From NCBI RefSeq assembly GCF_010093535.1, contig NW_022985166.1, positions 66,913 through 130,912 on the forward strand: a stretch of DNA of 64,000 nt, in the 5' to 3' direction. Within the stretch, counting starts at the first letter, position 1; each line of letters starts with the position of its first letter. The position numbers were made by a program, and so were the translations under genes. Positions 35,770 to 45,112 of the stretch are shown here, piece by piece. A model generated the notes under the pieces. That model searched no databases and was not told where the DNA came from. It saw nothing but the letters and a program-made list of their open reading frames with translations. The DNA comes from Lindgomyces ingoldianus. Lineage: Eukaryota; Ascomycota; Dothideomycetes; Pleosporales; Lindgomycetaceae.

Positions 35770-35905
35770 GAGTGTGGATGGAAGGTGGGCTGGTCGTAGC
35801 CGTGAAAATGCCGTGGTGTGCCAAGACAATTTTTTTTGAAGCTTCACTACGCCAACTCCGCCGACGTCTGAATACCAACTAGATCCCCACACCACGCCCG
35901 CAGGC
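35770..35905. promoter_or_regulatory. Bidirectional promoter between mL38 and uL4m
   Basis: Only 136 bp separate the start codons of two divergent mitoribosomal large-subunit genes, so their promoters and 5' leaders must share this stretch. It includes a run of eight T near 35,829. No TATA box was recognised. Co-regulation is inferred from the arrangement. Confidence 0.6.
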
Positions 35906-36892
35906 ATGGCTTCCGCAATAGCAGTGACGCCATTCCGGCGAGCCATCTGCACCCGCTCGATCACGACTTCAACCTCATCCCTCGCGTCAGTTTCCGACAT
36001 CACCGCCTCTATCGACACTGCCATCCCACGCTTCCCCATCAACGACACCGCCCCCGTCCACGCAACAATCCACCATTTTCCATCCCTCGAACCCCTCCGC
36101 TTCCAAGAATACCCGGCAAACTACCTCAGACTGCCCACTCGACGCGACATTCTTCACCGAGCTGTCATCTTCGAAGGCGACAACCACCGCCGCGGGACAG
36201 CGTCGACAAAATGGCGGTCCGAAGTCCATGGTTCTGCGCGAAAAATCCGGCCACAGAAGGGTTCCGGGCGGGCTCGTTTGGGCGATAAAAAGAGCCCCAT
36301 GTTGCGCGGCGGGGGCGTCGCCTTCGGCCCTAAGCGTCGCGATTTTTCGACCGATCTGCCACGGCGGGTGTATGATCTGGCGTGGCGAACCGCGCTGTCG
36401 TACCGCTTCAAGAAGGGCGAGTTGGTGATTGTGGACAATGCTATGCATGTCCCTAAAGGCACGACTATGGACTATGTCCCCGAGATGCTCCGTGCACATG
36501 GATGGGATAATGCGGCCGGCAGGAGTCTATTAGTCACTTTGGGGCCACGGCCTAGGCTTGCTGGGTTGTTGAGTGGGAGGCATGGGCGCACGCTAACGTG
36601 GGACGAGGTCGATGTGAAAGACTTGCTGGAGTTAGGGAGAATTGTGATTGAGAGGGATGCGCTGTCCAATATCTTCGCCATGCACCGATGGGATTTGCAC
36701 AAGAATTGGAATAGATTCCAGGTGAAGCGGGATCTTCCGATCGCGGAAGAACTAGAGAAAGAGGACGAAGATGAGCTGGTGTATGAAATGGAGGAGTTCG
36801 ACGAGGACGTAGAGGCCACGGAGGAAAGAGGCGAAGACCAGCCTGCGCAAGGCGAGCAGAGCTACCAGGTCGTGGTTCAGGGAAAGTATTAG
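35906..36892 (+). CDS. YML6: Mitochondrial large-subunit ribosomal protein uL4m
   Basis: A single exon of 328 codons. After a targeting-peptide-like N-terminus (Arg/Ser/Thr-rich, about residues 1-25) comes the uL4 core. It includes the conserved loop around residues 105-140 with RPQKGSGRARLGDKKSP and GGGVAFGPKRRDF, the signature that threads into ribosomal RNA near the exit tunnel. The C-terminus carries an acidic extension (EEDEDE, about 285-315) beyond the bacterial L4 core, as is common in fungi. It is transcribed divergently from mL38, and its 3' end faces the 3' end of the mIF3 gene 121 bp away. Confidence 0.95.
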   Translation: MASAIAVTPFRRAICTRSITTSTSSLASVSDITASIDTAIPRFPINDTAPVHATIHHFPSLEPLRFQEYPANYLRLPTRRDILHRAVIFEGDNHRRGTASTKWRSEVHGSARKIRPQKGSGRARLGDKKSPMLRGGGVAFGPKRRDFSTDLPRRVYDLAWRTALSYRFKKGELVIVDNAMHVPKGTTMDYVPEMLRAHGWDNAAGRSLLVTLGPRPRLAGLLSGRHGRTLTWDEVDVKDLLELGRIVIERDALSNIFAMHRWDLHKNWNRFQVKRDLPIAEELEKEDEDELVYEMEEFDEDVEATEERGEDQPAQGEQSYQVVVQGKY

Positions 36893-37013
36893 TGACCACG
36901 TATACTTGTGTATTCTCGCGTGTGTATAATTTATTGTACGGTTCTATATCTGCACCACAAAGGGACCAACTATCCAGATCCGCTTAGCCATATCTCATGC
37001 CTCCAGCGCATCC

Positions 37014-37811
37014 TCACTCGCCCTGTCCCTTCCGCTTCTCCACCTTCTCCACCTTCCCCTCAAAAACCAACGTCATTACCCCCCCAACCTTCCCATCCGG
37101 ATCCTTTGTCTCGACTGCCCCCTTAGACTCCTCGACCGCCTCCCTCACCTTCTCCAACACACTCCTGCACTCTACCGCCGTCGCAACCCGCCCCCTCCTC
37201 TTCGGGCCCAATAAAACCTCCACCTTCCGGCCCTCCCTTAAGAACCCCTTCATTTTCTCAAGCCGATGTCGCAGGTCGTTCGCATCAATCGCCCAATTCA
37301 GCTCTAAGTTCTTCATACTGGGACCTGCGCCTCCCCCGCGCTTCTGCTTCCGACCGATGTCCAGCTTCGTTTTGTGCTGTTGCCGTAGGTCCATCTTGGA
37401 AATAACTTTACATGTTGGCGGGTTTTCCGGGTCGGGCGTGCCCCATGCGTCGACTTTGCCCGGGGAGACTTGGAGGATGTGGTAGAGGTTGCGGTCGAGT
37501 GATGCCAGAGCGGAAGTTAAGGCGGTGCGGCGGTGGAACTGGCCGCGGAGGTCGACGAGATTGATGGTCGGGCTATTGATGGCGGTGTCGAGGGTGTAGG
37601 CATCGGAGAGGGCGTGGCGCTGCGTGTCCTTTTTGAAGACTTTCGTGCGGATGGGGGTGAGTGGTAAGCCGGGGAGTGCGAGTGCTGCGTGGGGTGCTGG
37701 AAAGAAGCTGTGGGTGGGAGAAACAGCTGTGCGACAGCTGGCAGCGAGGTTCGGCGCAACAAAGACACGGAATAGGGCGCGGGAGGTACTGGAGAAGTGG
37801 AAGGGGGGCAT
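37014..37811 (-). CDS. AIM23: Mitochondrial translation initiation factor IF-3
   Basis: A single exon of 265 codons. The first roughly 30 residues have the composition of a mitochondrial presequence. The C-terminal part matches the IF-3 C-terminal domain: a beta-alpha unit with LNWAIDANDLRHRLEKM, then FLREGRKVEVLLGPKRRG, the classic IF-3 pattern of an amphipathic helix followed by a 'G.KV.V....R' strand. The middle (IDTAIN...LVDLRG) corresponds to the IF-3 N-terminal strand region. IF-3 keeps mitoribosomal subunits apart and checks the start codon. Budding yeast Aim23 is the named counterpart. It is convergent with uL4m and divergent from ATG16. Confidence 0.87.
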   Translation of the reverse strand: MPPFHFSSTSRALFRVFVAPNLAASCRTAVSPTHSFFPAPHAALALPGLPLTPIRTKVFKKDTQRHALSDAYTLDTAINSPTINLVDLRGQFHRRTALTSALASLDRNLYHILQVSPGKVDAWGTPDPENPPTCKVISKMDLRQQHKTKLDIGRKQKRGGGAGPSMKNLELNWAIDANDLRHRLEKMKGFLREGRKVEVLLGPKRRGRVATAVECRSVLEKVREAVEESKGAVETKDPDGKVGGVMTLVFEGKVEKVEKRKGQGE

Positions 37812-38089
37812 GGCTGGCTATCCGAAAGCGCCCAGCGACCGGATGAACGCCCACAGCTGCAATTAACAGATTGCGAAAAGTAGTAATTATTGGAGACAGA
37901 CTTTTGAAGGTTTCCGCACGGACTCTGTTCGGCGCGGGCAGCCCCTTGAGTAGCCTCCGTGAGGCAGCCCTGCCCACGCTATTCACCCCTAGGCTTCTCC
38001 CTCTTGCCTCGTTCGCACATAATTCCCAACATGATACCCAGAGATTCGGCCATTTCCACCTTGATATTTGCGTCGCTTGAAATACCGCC
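37812..38089. promoter_or_regulatory. Divergent promoter between mIF3 and ATG16
   Basis: A 278-bp stretch between two start codons on opposite strands. The open frames crossing it in either direction carry no domain. No specific binding site was recognised. Confidence 0.5.
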
Positions 38090-38788
38090 ATGAACAGTCC
38101 ACTCGCCGAGTATCTGTCCGCGTTGGAAGCACGTGACGCGCGGGAGCAGGCGCATGCTGCCTACATCAATGCATGTATGCCTTCCAGCTCATCCCCGAAG
38201 ACACCGGAAAAGGCTGTAAATTAATGATATGCAGACACTAAGCTCGCCGACCGAACCGCAGGATCTCGTGCAGAAGCCCTAGCTCCCCCTCCAGCTCCAT
38301 CTCTGAGCACCTCCACTAAGTCACTACGGCCGGGCACGCCAAAGGACAAAGGCTCTCCAGCACCACAGGACGTGACATCGCCGAGCAGCACTGCCCAACT
38401 GCGCGCAGAATTAGCCTCAACCCAGCGGATACGAGCCGCGCTCGAAACAAAGCTCTCCACCATATCCGCCGAGCTCGACGCTTTCAAGGCGTCAGACGCC
38501 GCACAGAAACGGCGCATCAGCCAGCTGGAGAAAACGAGGGAGCAGCTAGATCGCAAGGTCAAGGACCGGGCCGAGGAGCTGAAGGGCAAAGGCAGGCTGG
38601 TCGAGGGTGTGCAGGATGAGATGGTGGCGATTAATCTACAGCTACATATGATGGAGCAGGAGCGAGATAAACTGAGGATGGATAATGAGGAGTTGACGAG
38701 GAGGTGGGTGGAAAAGATGGAGCAGGAGGCGCAGAAGATGAATGATGAGAATATCTCGAAGGGGTATTATCAGGATGGACCGAGATGA
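38090..38788 (+). CDS. ATG16: Autophagy protein ATG16
   Basis: Two exons, 38,090-38,174 and 38,235-38,788, encode 212 residues. The 60-nt intron is GTATGC...ATGCAG in phase 1 and contains a TTAATG-type branch region. Joining restores YTKLADRTA right after the start helix. The N-terminal helix (LAEYLSALEARDARE, about 5-19) is the Atg5-binding segment of Atg16. A Pro/Ser-rich linker follows, then a long coiled coil (about 95-200) ending WVEKMEQEAQKMN, the typical C-terminus of fungal Atg16, which lacks the WD40 domain of animal ATG16L. Atg16 dimers with Atg12-Atg5 direct lipidation of Atg8 at the forming autophagosome. The length fits fungal family members. Confidence 0.9.
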
Positions 38789-39204
38789 TGGTCAGTCTTG
38801 CGGGGACCGAGGCTGGCTTTGAATCTGCTGCATCCTCACACCTGACGTGGGAAGTGACAGAAATCTGCATCCTGTTGACATGCTCCGCAATTCCAGCAAG
38901 AAGTTTAACAGATAAACCGAACTGTAGTCATGCTTTATGTTATATGATGACATGTAGTATGTACAATTTCACATCCCTTCTACTCTCTGCAGCGAACTTT
39001 CGCTAGCATGGGATAGGAATCTCTAATTTGGATGGGCCCTCTTATCCGTGAATTCGTAGCGCTGCCTGCAGGTAGTGCCTTCATTGCAGCCTGGCCGGGG
39101 AGCTTACTGCGTAGCATATTTCTTGCCCCGCCTCAAGCTCCTCCCACCTCACCTGCAACCACAAACACCCCTAACAATTGGTACCTCCCGCAACCTCTCC
39201 GACC
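38789..39204. other. Intergenic, ATG16 3' end to CSN5 start
   Basis: 416 bp between two plus-strand genes, holding the ATG16 3' region and the CSN5 promoter. From about 39,125 it is C-rich (CCTCCCACCTCACC), common before fungal start codons. No gene was seen. Confidence 0.5.
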
Positions 39205-40321
39205 ATGGAGACGGCAATGAAAGCTTGGGGTAAGCTCCCCCTCCCTTTTACTCTCCCCTCCCTATCCCCTCCACTAAACCTCCGTAGAGCTCGAAAACTC
39301 CATCAAGCTCGTCGATCCTACAAAGGACGCTCTTTACTCCTACTCGACCACCTCCCAGAAAGCCATCAACGAAGCCCGGCCATGGCGTAGTGACCCTCAC
39401 CACTTCACCAGTGTGCGCGTCTCCGCCGTCGCATTACTGAAAATGGTCATGCACGCACGCTCAGGCGGCTCACTCGAGGTCATGGGCCTCATGCTTGGAA
39501 AAATCGAGGCCAACACGTTCATCGTGACGGATTCGTTCCGCCTCCCCGTCGAAGGCACCGAAACGCGCGTGAACGCCCAAGACGAGGCTAATGAGTACAT
39601 GGTGGAATTCCTGTCGCGGGCACGGGAGGCTGGACAGCTCGAGAATGCCGTTGGCTGGTATCATTCACACCCTGGGTATGGGTGCTGGTTATCCGGCATC
39701 GACGTCTCAACCCAGAAAACGCAGCAGATGTACCAAGACCCGTTTGTTGCCGTCGTCATCGACCCGGATCGCACTGTCTCCGCTGGCAAAGTGGAGATCG
39801 GTGCATTCCGTACATTTCCCGAAGAATACGTCAAGGACAAGGAAAAGGCGGCGAGCTCTAAAGCAGGTGGTGGCGGGGTGGGAGAGGATGGCTTCCAAAC
39901 GATCCCGCTCGGCAAGATTGAAGACTTCGGCGCCCATGCAAACCACTACTACGCCCTTGAAGTGTCTCACTACAAATCCTCGCTTGACACAAAGATACTC
40001 GAAGCTCTGTGGAACAAGTACTGGGTCGGTACGCTGTCCGCCTCGCCCCTGTTTTCGAATCGCGAATATGGTACGAAGCAAATTCAAGACCTAGCCCGCA
40101 AGATGAAGCAGGAGGAGCGAAGCTTAAAGGGTTATAAGGGGGGAGGCGGGTTTGGGGGAAGTATTGGCATGGAGGGGAGGGAAAGGGGGCAGTTGGCGAA
40201 GTTGGGAGCGGCCAGCGAGAAGATCTGTAGAGAGGAGGAAATGGGTTTGCTAGCTGCGAAGGTTAAGGAGAAGGTGTTTTGTTTGAATGGTGCGGAGCAG
40301 GAGGTTGAGATGAAGAGCTGA
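39205..40321 (+). CDS. CSN5: COP9 signalosome subunit 5 (deneddylase)
   Basis: Two exons, 39,205-39,229 and 39,288-40,321, encode 352 residues. The 58-nt intron is GTAAGC...CCGTAG with a CTAAAC branch site. The first exon codes for only eight residues and the first base of a Glu codon. The MPN+/JAMM metalloprotease motif is complete: Glu in LEVMGLMLG (about residue 72), then [14 protein letters not shown] at 134-147 supplying His, His, Ser and Asp. The sequence after it (VDSTQ-type, here DVSTQ) and the early start of the MPN domain fit Csn5, not the proteasomal Rpn11. Csn5 removes Nedd8 from cullins. The C-terminus has a Gly-rich insert (KGGGGFGG, about 295). Confidence 0.94.
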
Positions 40322-40704
40322 GGGTGGATGCGGAGAGAGTTCACTCACATGCATGGCAAGGCGTAGGCCCTCTTGGAATTCGAGGCGGGATGAAGGAGAG
40401 GAGGGCGAACAGGGTTTAGATGGCATAGCTGGTGCAACACCTGCTAGACGTGAAGACAGGCACGTCTCATGAATCGAGCCCGTGATTTTAGGACCGAACT
40501 GTGGAGGCTAGGTCAGGTCATGACGCATATCATATATAGATATAATACAATGGCTGGCGGGACCTATTACAAGTTCTCGCTACATCACGATTCCGCATCT
40601 GGCATGTAACAATATTCCTACAACTCCTCTAAAAAAAGTCCCTGTCCCTTTCTCCATACACTTATCCTGCAACCACACCACCCAACACTCCAATCCTCCC
40701 CTCC
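40322..40704. terminator. Convergent 3' regions of CSN5 and MSE1
   Basis: 383 bp between two stop codons facing each other. It contains ATATATAGATATAATACAA near 40,532-40,550, an AT-rich segment suitable for 3'-end formation. No gene was seen. Confidence 0.45.
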
Positions 40705-42336
40705 CTACCTACGCTCCCCCCCTACTTCAGCACCTAGCCTCCTCAAACACTCCCTCCTCCCTAAAATCACCATAACATCATAGATCCGCATCCCCTCCTC
40801 CGTGCCCGTCAACGCCGTCCTCAAATAATAAAACACCTGTTTCGGTTGGTTTCTGCTATCATCTCCAGCCTCAATAATCTGCCATACTTTCTCCTTAATC
40901 GCTTTCTTATTCCAATCTGGTTCGGGTATTTCTGATAGACGCTTTGATTCCGAAGGAATTCCCTCTCTCTCGGTGAAAGAAGATGGGTTGCGGAGGGGTT
41001 TGAACATGAAGGCATTGCGGCGTAGGAATTCGTTGGCGTTAGTATAGTTGGAGGCGTCGGATTGGATGATTTGGCGGATGTAGTCTTCCACCCCTATCTT
41101 CCTCTTAGCGAGGAGAGGCTCCCATTCTTGGTACGGGGAATTCAGAGCTTGGAGTAGGCGAACAGTAGCCTGGACCATTTCCTCAAGGCCCGAGCCAGCG
41201 GCCTCAGCGCGGAGGGCAGCGTGTTTGCGCTGTAGGAAATACAGTTTACCGAACGTGACGGTGGTGTTCCCCTTGGTGAACTTGAGCATAAATGTTTCGA
41301 CGAGATTTTGCAAGTCCATGACATCGCTGTGTGCTTTGTGGCTCCAACCAAGCAGCGCGGCGAAGTTTGTCAGGGCTTCTGGGAAAATCTCCATTTCCTT
41401 GAAGGCAGAGATGTCGGTGTCGAAATTCCGCTTGCTGAGTTTATTTCCCTGCTCATCGACAAGCAACCCCACGTGCGCGAATGCCGGCGGCTCCCACCCA
41501 AATGCTGCATACATGGCGATGTGCTTCGGCGTCGACGGCATCCATTCCGAGCCCCGGATGACGTGGGTGATATGCATGTGGTGGTCGTCGACGACGTTGG
41601 CGAGATGGTAGGTTGGCAAACCGTCGGATTTCAAGAGGATGGGATCTTCGAAGGCTTGGTCGGCGCGGGGGCCTTGTTTGAGCGGTTTGAAGGTACCATA
41701 GACGAGGTCGTCGTATTCCAAGTATTCGTCTGGTACGCGGAGCCGGACAACGTGCTTCTCGCCGCGGCTAGCACGGCCATCAGACTCTTCTCGCGAGATA
41801 CCGGCACAGGCGCGGTCGTAGTCAGTGGCGAGTCCCAAGGCATGTCGTGACTCGGCGAGCTGATGAAGGCGCTCTGGCGTGCAGAAACAGCGGTAGCCGT
41901 GGCCTAAATCGAGTAGCTTCTGCGCGTGATCTTTGTATAACTGGCTTCTTTCAGATTGCTTGTACGGGCCGTAAGGACCCCCGACTTCGGGCCCTTCATC
42001 CCATTGCAAACCGGCCCATCGTAGGTCTCTGAGCAGCCGCTCTTCAGCATCGGGTACAGTACGCTTCTGGTCGGTGTCTTCGATTCGGAGCAAGAATTGG
42101 CCGCCGGTGTGTTTTGCAAGGAGGTAGTTGAAGAGAGCAGTGCGGAGGGAGCCGAGGTGGAGGTATCCTGTTGGCGACGGCGCGAAACGGGTTCGTGCCG
42201 GCGTGTCTGGCGTGATGTGCCTACGCGGGAGTTTGTTGGATGAGAAGGAGCGACCTGAGCCCTTAGACAGGCGGATAAGACACGATCTACACGTGTAGGG
42301 TCTCAATTGACCTCTGAGAGGGAGCGGAAACGACAT
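40705..42336 (-). CDS. MSE1: Mitochondrial glutamyl-tRNA synthetase
   Basis: A single exon of 543 codons, a class I aminoacyl-tRNA synthetase. The ATP-binding signature is PSPTGYLHLGS (about 53-63, the 'HIGH' element), followed by the RIEDTD motif near 84-89 that holds the substrate. The second signature is NKLSKRN at about 298-304 ('KMSKS' element). The N-terminal 40 residues (Arg/Ser-rich, few acids) look like a targeting peptide, and the start of the catalytic core at residue 48 fits the bacterial-type mitochondrial enzyme, not the cytosolic one. The frame is open for another 55 codons upstream but has no earlier ATG, so ATG at 42,336 was chosen. It is divergent from the DnaJ gene. Confidence 0.95.
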   Translation of the reverse strand: MSFPLPLRGQLRPYTCRSCLIRLSKGSGRSFSSNKLPRRHITPDTPARTRFAPSPTGYLHLGSLRTALFNYLLAKHTGGQFLLRIEDTDQKRTVPDAEERLLRDLRWAGLQWDEGPEVGGPYGPYKQSERSQLYKDHAQKLLDLGHGYRCFCTPERLHQLAESRHALGLATDYDRACAGISREESDGRASRGEKHVVRLRVPDEYLEYDDLVYGTFKPLKQGPRADQAFEDPILLKSDGLPTYHLANVVDDHHMHITHVIRGSEWMPSTPKHIAMYAAFGWEPPAFAHVGLLVDEQGNKLSKRNFDTDISAFKEMEIFPEALTNFAALLGWSHKAHSDVMDLQNLVETFMLKFTKGNTTVTFGKLYFLQRKHAALRAEAAGSGLEEMVQATVRLLQALNSPYQEWEPLLAKRKIGVEDYIRQIIQSDASNYTNANEFLRRNAFMFKPLRNPSSFTEREGIPSESKRLSEIPEPDWNKKAIKEKVWQIIEAGDDSRNQPKQVFYYLRTALTGTEEGMRIYDVMVILGRRECLRRLGAEVGGERR

Positions 42337-42627
42337 ATTACAACAATGAAGAGAAAAAGAGACTTGTTGATCGCAGGGTGGGACAGGTGGGGCTCGGAAT
42401 GCTACTTTTCTGCCCTTCACCGCCCGCTCGGAAAATCCGTCGGTCCGAGCTTTCCGAATTCGTGATTGCCGCCAGACTTGAAGGTTTGTTGCCTCGACCA
42501 CCTAATCAGCCTCGACGGCCTGCTTCTTTGGTCGCTGACGAATCTCTGCCTTCGTGTTGATATTTCTGAACAGAGTGTCGATACAAGCCGCTTCGACACG
42601 ACCCTTGTTTTGAAGGAGGCACGAGCG
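42337..42627. promoter_or_regulatory. Divergent promoter and leader between MSE1 and the DnaJ gene
   Basis: 291 bp between the two start codons. It must also contain the non-coding first exon of the DnaJ gene, which ends at 42,628. Overlapping open frames on both strands (for example 42,417-42,725) have no domain and cross the splice sites of the DnaJ gene. Confidence 0.5.
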
Positions 42628-44144
42628 AGTAAGCCCCGCTTCTTGTTGAGAGCTTTGCTGACGTAGACTTCAAGTGAACGATATCGACGAGATTGACCTC
42701 TACGGTGCGTGTGATGTCCTTGCAACTACGCTGCTCTCTCTCTAATTGAGCCAGAGGTCCTTGGCATCACTAGCGGCGCCAGCAAAGCAGAGATCAAGAA
42801 GGCGTATCACAAGGTGTCCCTCCTCCAACGGCAGATCCAAACACCTTTTAACACCGTGCTGATACCATTCCTCTAGGCGGCACTCTCACACCACCCCGAC
42901 AAAGTAGCAGAAGGCGAGCGCGTCGAAGCCGAAGTCCGCTTCAAAGCCGCAAAGCAAGCCTACGAAATCCTCTACGATGACGACAAACGCCACCTGTACG
43001 ACACGCATGGCATGTCTGCCTTCGACCCCAGCAGAGGTGGTGGAATGGGTGGTGAGCCTGACATCGACGATATCTTCGCTCAGATGTTCGGCGGTATGAA
43101 TTTTGGCGGTGTGCCTGGCATGGGCGGAATGCCTGGCGGGCCTGGAGGCCCAGGAGCAAGAAACGTGCCCAGGAAGGGGCGGAACGTTGAGCAAGAGTAC
43201 GAGGTGACGTTGGAAGAACTGTACAAAGGGAAGACGACCAAGTTCTCGAGTACAAAGAATGTTGTTTGTCAGACGTGCAAGGGGAGTGGTGGGAAACAAG
43301 GCACGAAACCACATGATTGTAGTGTTTGCCACGGAAGAGGTATATTCCCTCTGTCCCCTACGAAATAAATGCCTATTTCTGACATTCCCCAGGCGCAAAA
43401 ACGGTCCTCCGGCAGGTCGGCCCCGGCCTCGTCACCCAAGAAACAGTCGTCTGCAGCACATGTTCTGGCTCCGGCTCCCTCTTCAAAGACAAGGAGCGTT
43501 GCAAAAAGTGCAAAGGAAAGAAAGTTACGGAGGCCAAGAACGTCCTAGAACTCTATATCCCCCGCGGTGCACGCCAAGGCGATCGCATCGTGCTCCCTGG
43601 CGAAGCAGATCAACTACCAGACCAGGAGCCCGGCGACATAATCTTCGGGCTTGTTGAGACGCCCCACGATGTCTTCGATCGAGCAGGCGCCGACTTGAAA
43701 GCAGACCTGAATATCAGCCTCGTGGAGGCTTTGACTGGGTTCAACAGAGTGGTGTTAACGCACTTAGACGGACGAGGAATCCACCTCCACGTCAAGCAGC
43801 CCGAAGGCAAAATTCTGCGGCCAGGCGACGTGCTCAAAGTCCCTGGCGAAGGCATGCCAATGAAAAAATCCGACGCAAAAGGCGATCTCTACCTCCTCGT
43901 CGAGATCGAATTTCCTGAGGACGGTTGGATCAAGAGTGACGTCGTGGCTCAGAAGCTCCGAGACGCCTTACCTCCCCCTTCAACACCAGACCCCCACCGC
44001 CCCGAGGAAACCGATGAAGTGGAATTCGAGTTCGATGCCAATATAGATGACTTTGGCGCTGGCAGCGGCGATCCTCGCGCAGGCGCCGAGTGGGAAGATG
44101 ATGACGACGATGAAGAAGGCGGGCCCCAGTGTGCTACGCAGTAA
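42628..44144 (+). CDS. XDJ1: DnaJ/Hsp40 type I co-chaperone, Xdj1-like, split start codon
   Basis: Coding exons 42,628, 42,675-42,704, 42,755-42,813, 42,877-43,339 and 43,393-44,144 give 434 residues. No ATG precedes the J domain in its own frame. A 46-nt intron (GTAAGC...TTCAAG, branch GCTGAC) joins an A at 42,628 to TG at 42,675, creating the start codon. The three other introns (50, 63 and 53 nt) are standard. Domains: J domain with HPD at 36-38, Gly/Met-rich linker, four zinc-binding repeats beginning CQTCKGSG at 161 and including CSVCHGRG and CSTCSGSG (the fourth, CKKCKGKK, is degenerate as usual), the substrate-binding C-terminal domains, and an acidic tail ending CATQ, a possible farnesylation (CaaX) box. 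Such proteins hand clients to Hsp70. Xdj1 is the nearest named relative; Ydj1 is the alternative. Confidence 0.9.
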
Positions 44145-44523
44145 TGTGGCTCCGCGCTATGGCTGTGGCGTAGTGGATATGGAGTCACGAAAAGATCGCT
44201 ATAAGATCTGCTCTGCATGCATGGGCGTTGGTGGACGCTTGTTAATTGAATAGAGTGCTTAGGGTTTATATGGATGGTTAACTGGTAGATATCTCGAACT
44301 GTCCATACTAAGTCCGCTTTCCAATGCTAATCCAACCAAAATGAACAGATCCAATGCATCCAGCCTTGTTCCCATCAGCCACCCATTCATCCACTTCGCC
44401 ATACTATTTCTGGCCATATCGCCCTCCTTGTCAGCCCTCCCTCTCACCGCTCAACCTCCTACTCCTTTCTAGCCTGTCAGCTACTCGACCAACTCCCAAT
44501 AGCTCATAAGTTCCCTCAGCCAT
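44145..44523. other. Intergenic between convergent DnaJ and ABM-like genes
   Basis: 379 bp, most of it probably 3' untranslated sequence of both genes. The ATGGATGG/GATATCTCG stretch has no recognised role. No gene was seen. Confidence 0.45.
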
Positions 44524-45112
44524 CTAATTACGTCCATTTAACCCATCCACCAATCTCCCATCGAACATAAATATTGGCTTTGCGAGAATCTCCTCAGCGA
44601 AAGTCTTCCCTGTCCGAGAAAAAGGGACAAGCTTCGGTGGAAGTAGGATGCGGACGCGGTTTTGTAGCTGGGAAGGGGATTAGTGCGGGCTTGACGAGGA
44701 GCTATGGTCTTCCTGGCATAAACGGGGAAGAGGGGAGCTGGGGGGCAATCAGAGGAGAGAACAAGGAAATAGAGAAGGGAGGGGGTGATTAAAGCATATC
44801 GCTCTACCATCACAAAATTAGGCTCGTTAGTGGAGTAGGAATCGACAGAGGGTTTGTTTTTCCCGAGCAAACGGTATTCTAGTGTTCCGGGTTCGTCAGC
44901 GTAGGCGTAGTGCATAGTTGTCGGACGAGTGATCCTAGCTTTGGAACAAGACTAGGATTGTTAGCCTGCGTAAATGTGCTTCACACTCGTGGGGATTTTA
45001 CGCGTTCGGTCCTTCCTTTAGTTAGAGTGATAAAAGCGATGGCGTGGGCCTTGGAGTTGGTGGTTTGCGTGTTGAAGGTTTGGGATGCAGTGTAGGTGTA
45101 TGACTGAGGCAT
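44524..45112 (-). CDS. Possible ABM-domain (antibiotic biosynthesis monooxygenase-like) gene, 3' half unresolved
   Basis: Exon 1 is 45,112-45,002 (37 codons). A 50-nt intron GTAAAA...CCTAG with a perfect GCTAAC branch site follows, and exon 2 starts at 44,951. The joined protein reads HAIAFITLTKGRTER, then YADEPGTLEYRLL, then NFVMVERYA. That is the order of the first strand, the 'EPGT' helix-strand turn and the 'ERY' strand of small dimeric ABM-fold proteins. After VERYA the expected sequence stops; the frame stays open to 44,538 but looks unrelated. A plausible C-terminus (FAEEILAKPIFMFDG) lies in another frame, ending at the TAG at 44,526-44,524. Either a further intron was missed, for example ending at a CTAAT...CCCAG signal near 44,673, or the gene is frameshifted. 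It is the outermost gene of the island, so decay is possible. Confidence 0.5.

Noticed and set aside
35987..36499. 170-codon minus-strand frame opposite uL4m, and similar antisense frames at 36,472-36,899
   Set aside because: They are shadows of the well-supported uL4m gene in GC-balanced codons.
42417..42725. 102-codon minus-strand frame over the MSE1/DnaJ intergenic region
   Set aside because: It crosses the DnaJ splice sites and has no domain; the region is better explained as a divergent promoter and 5' leader.
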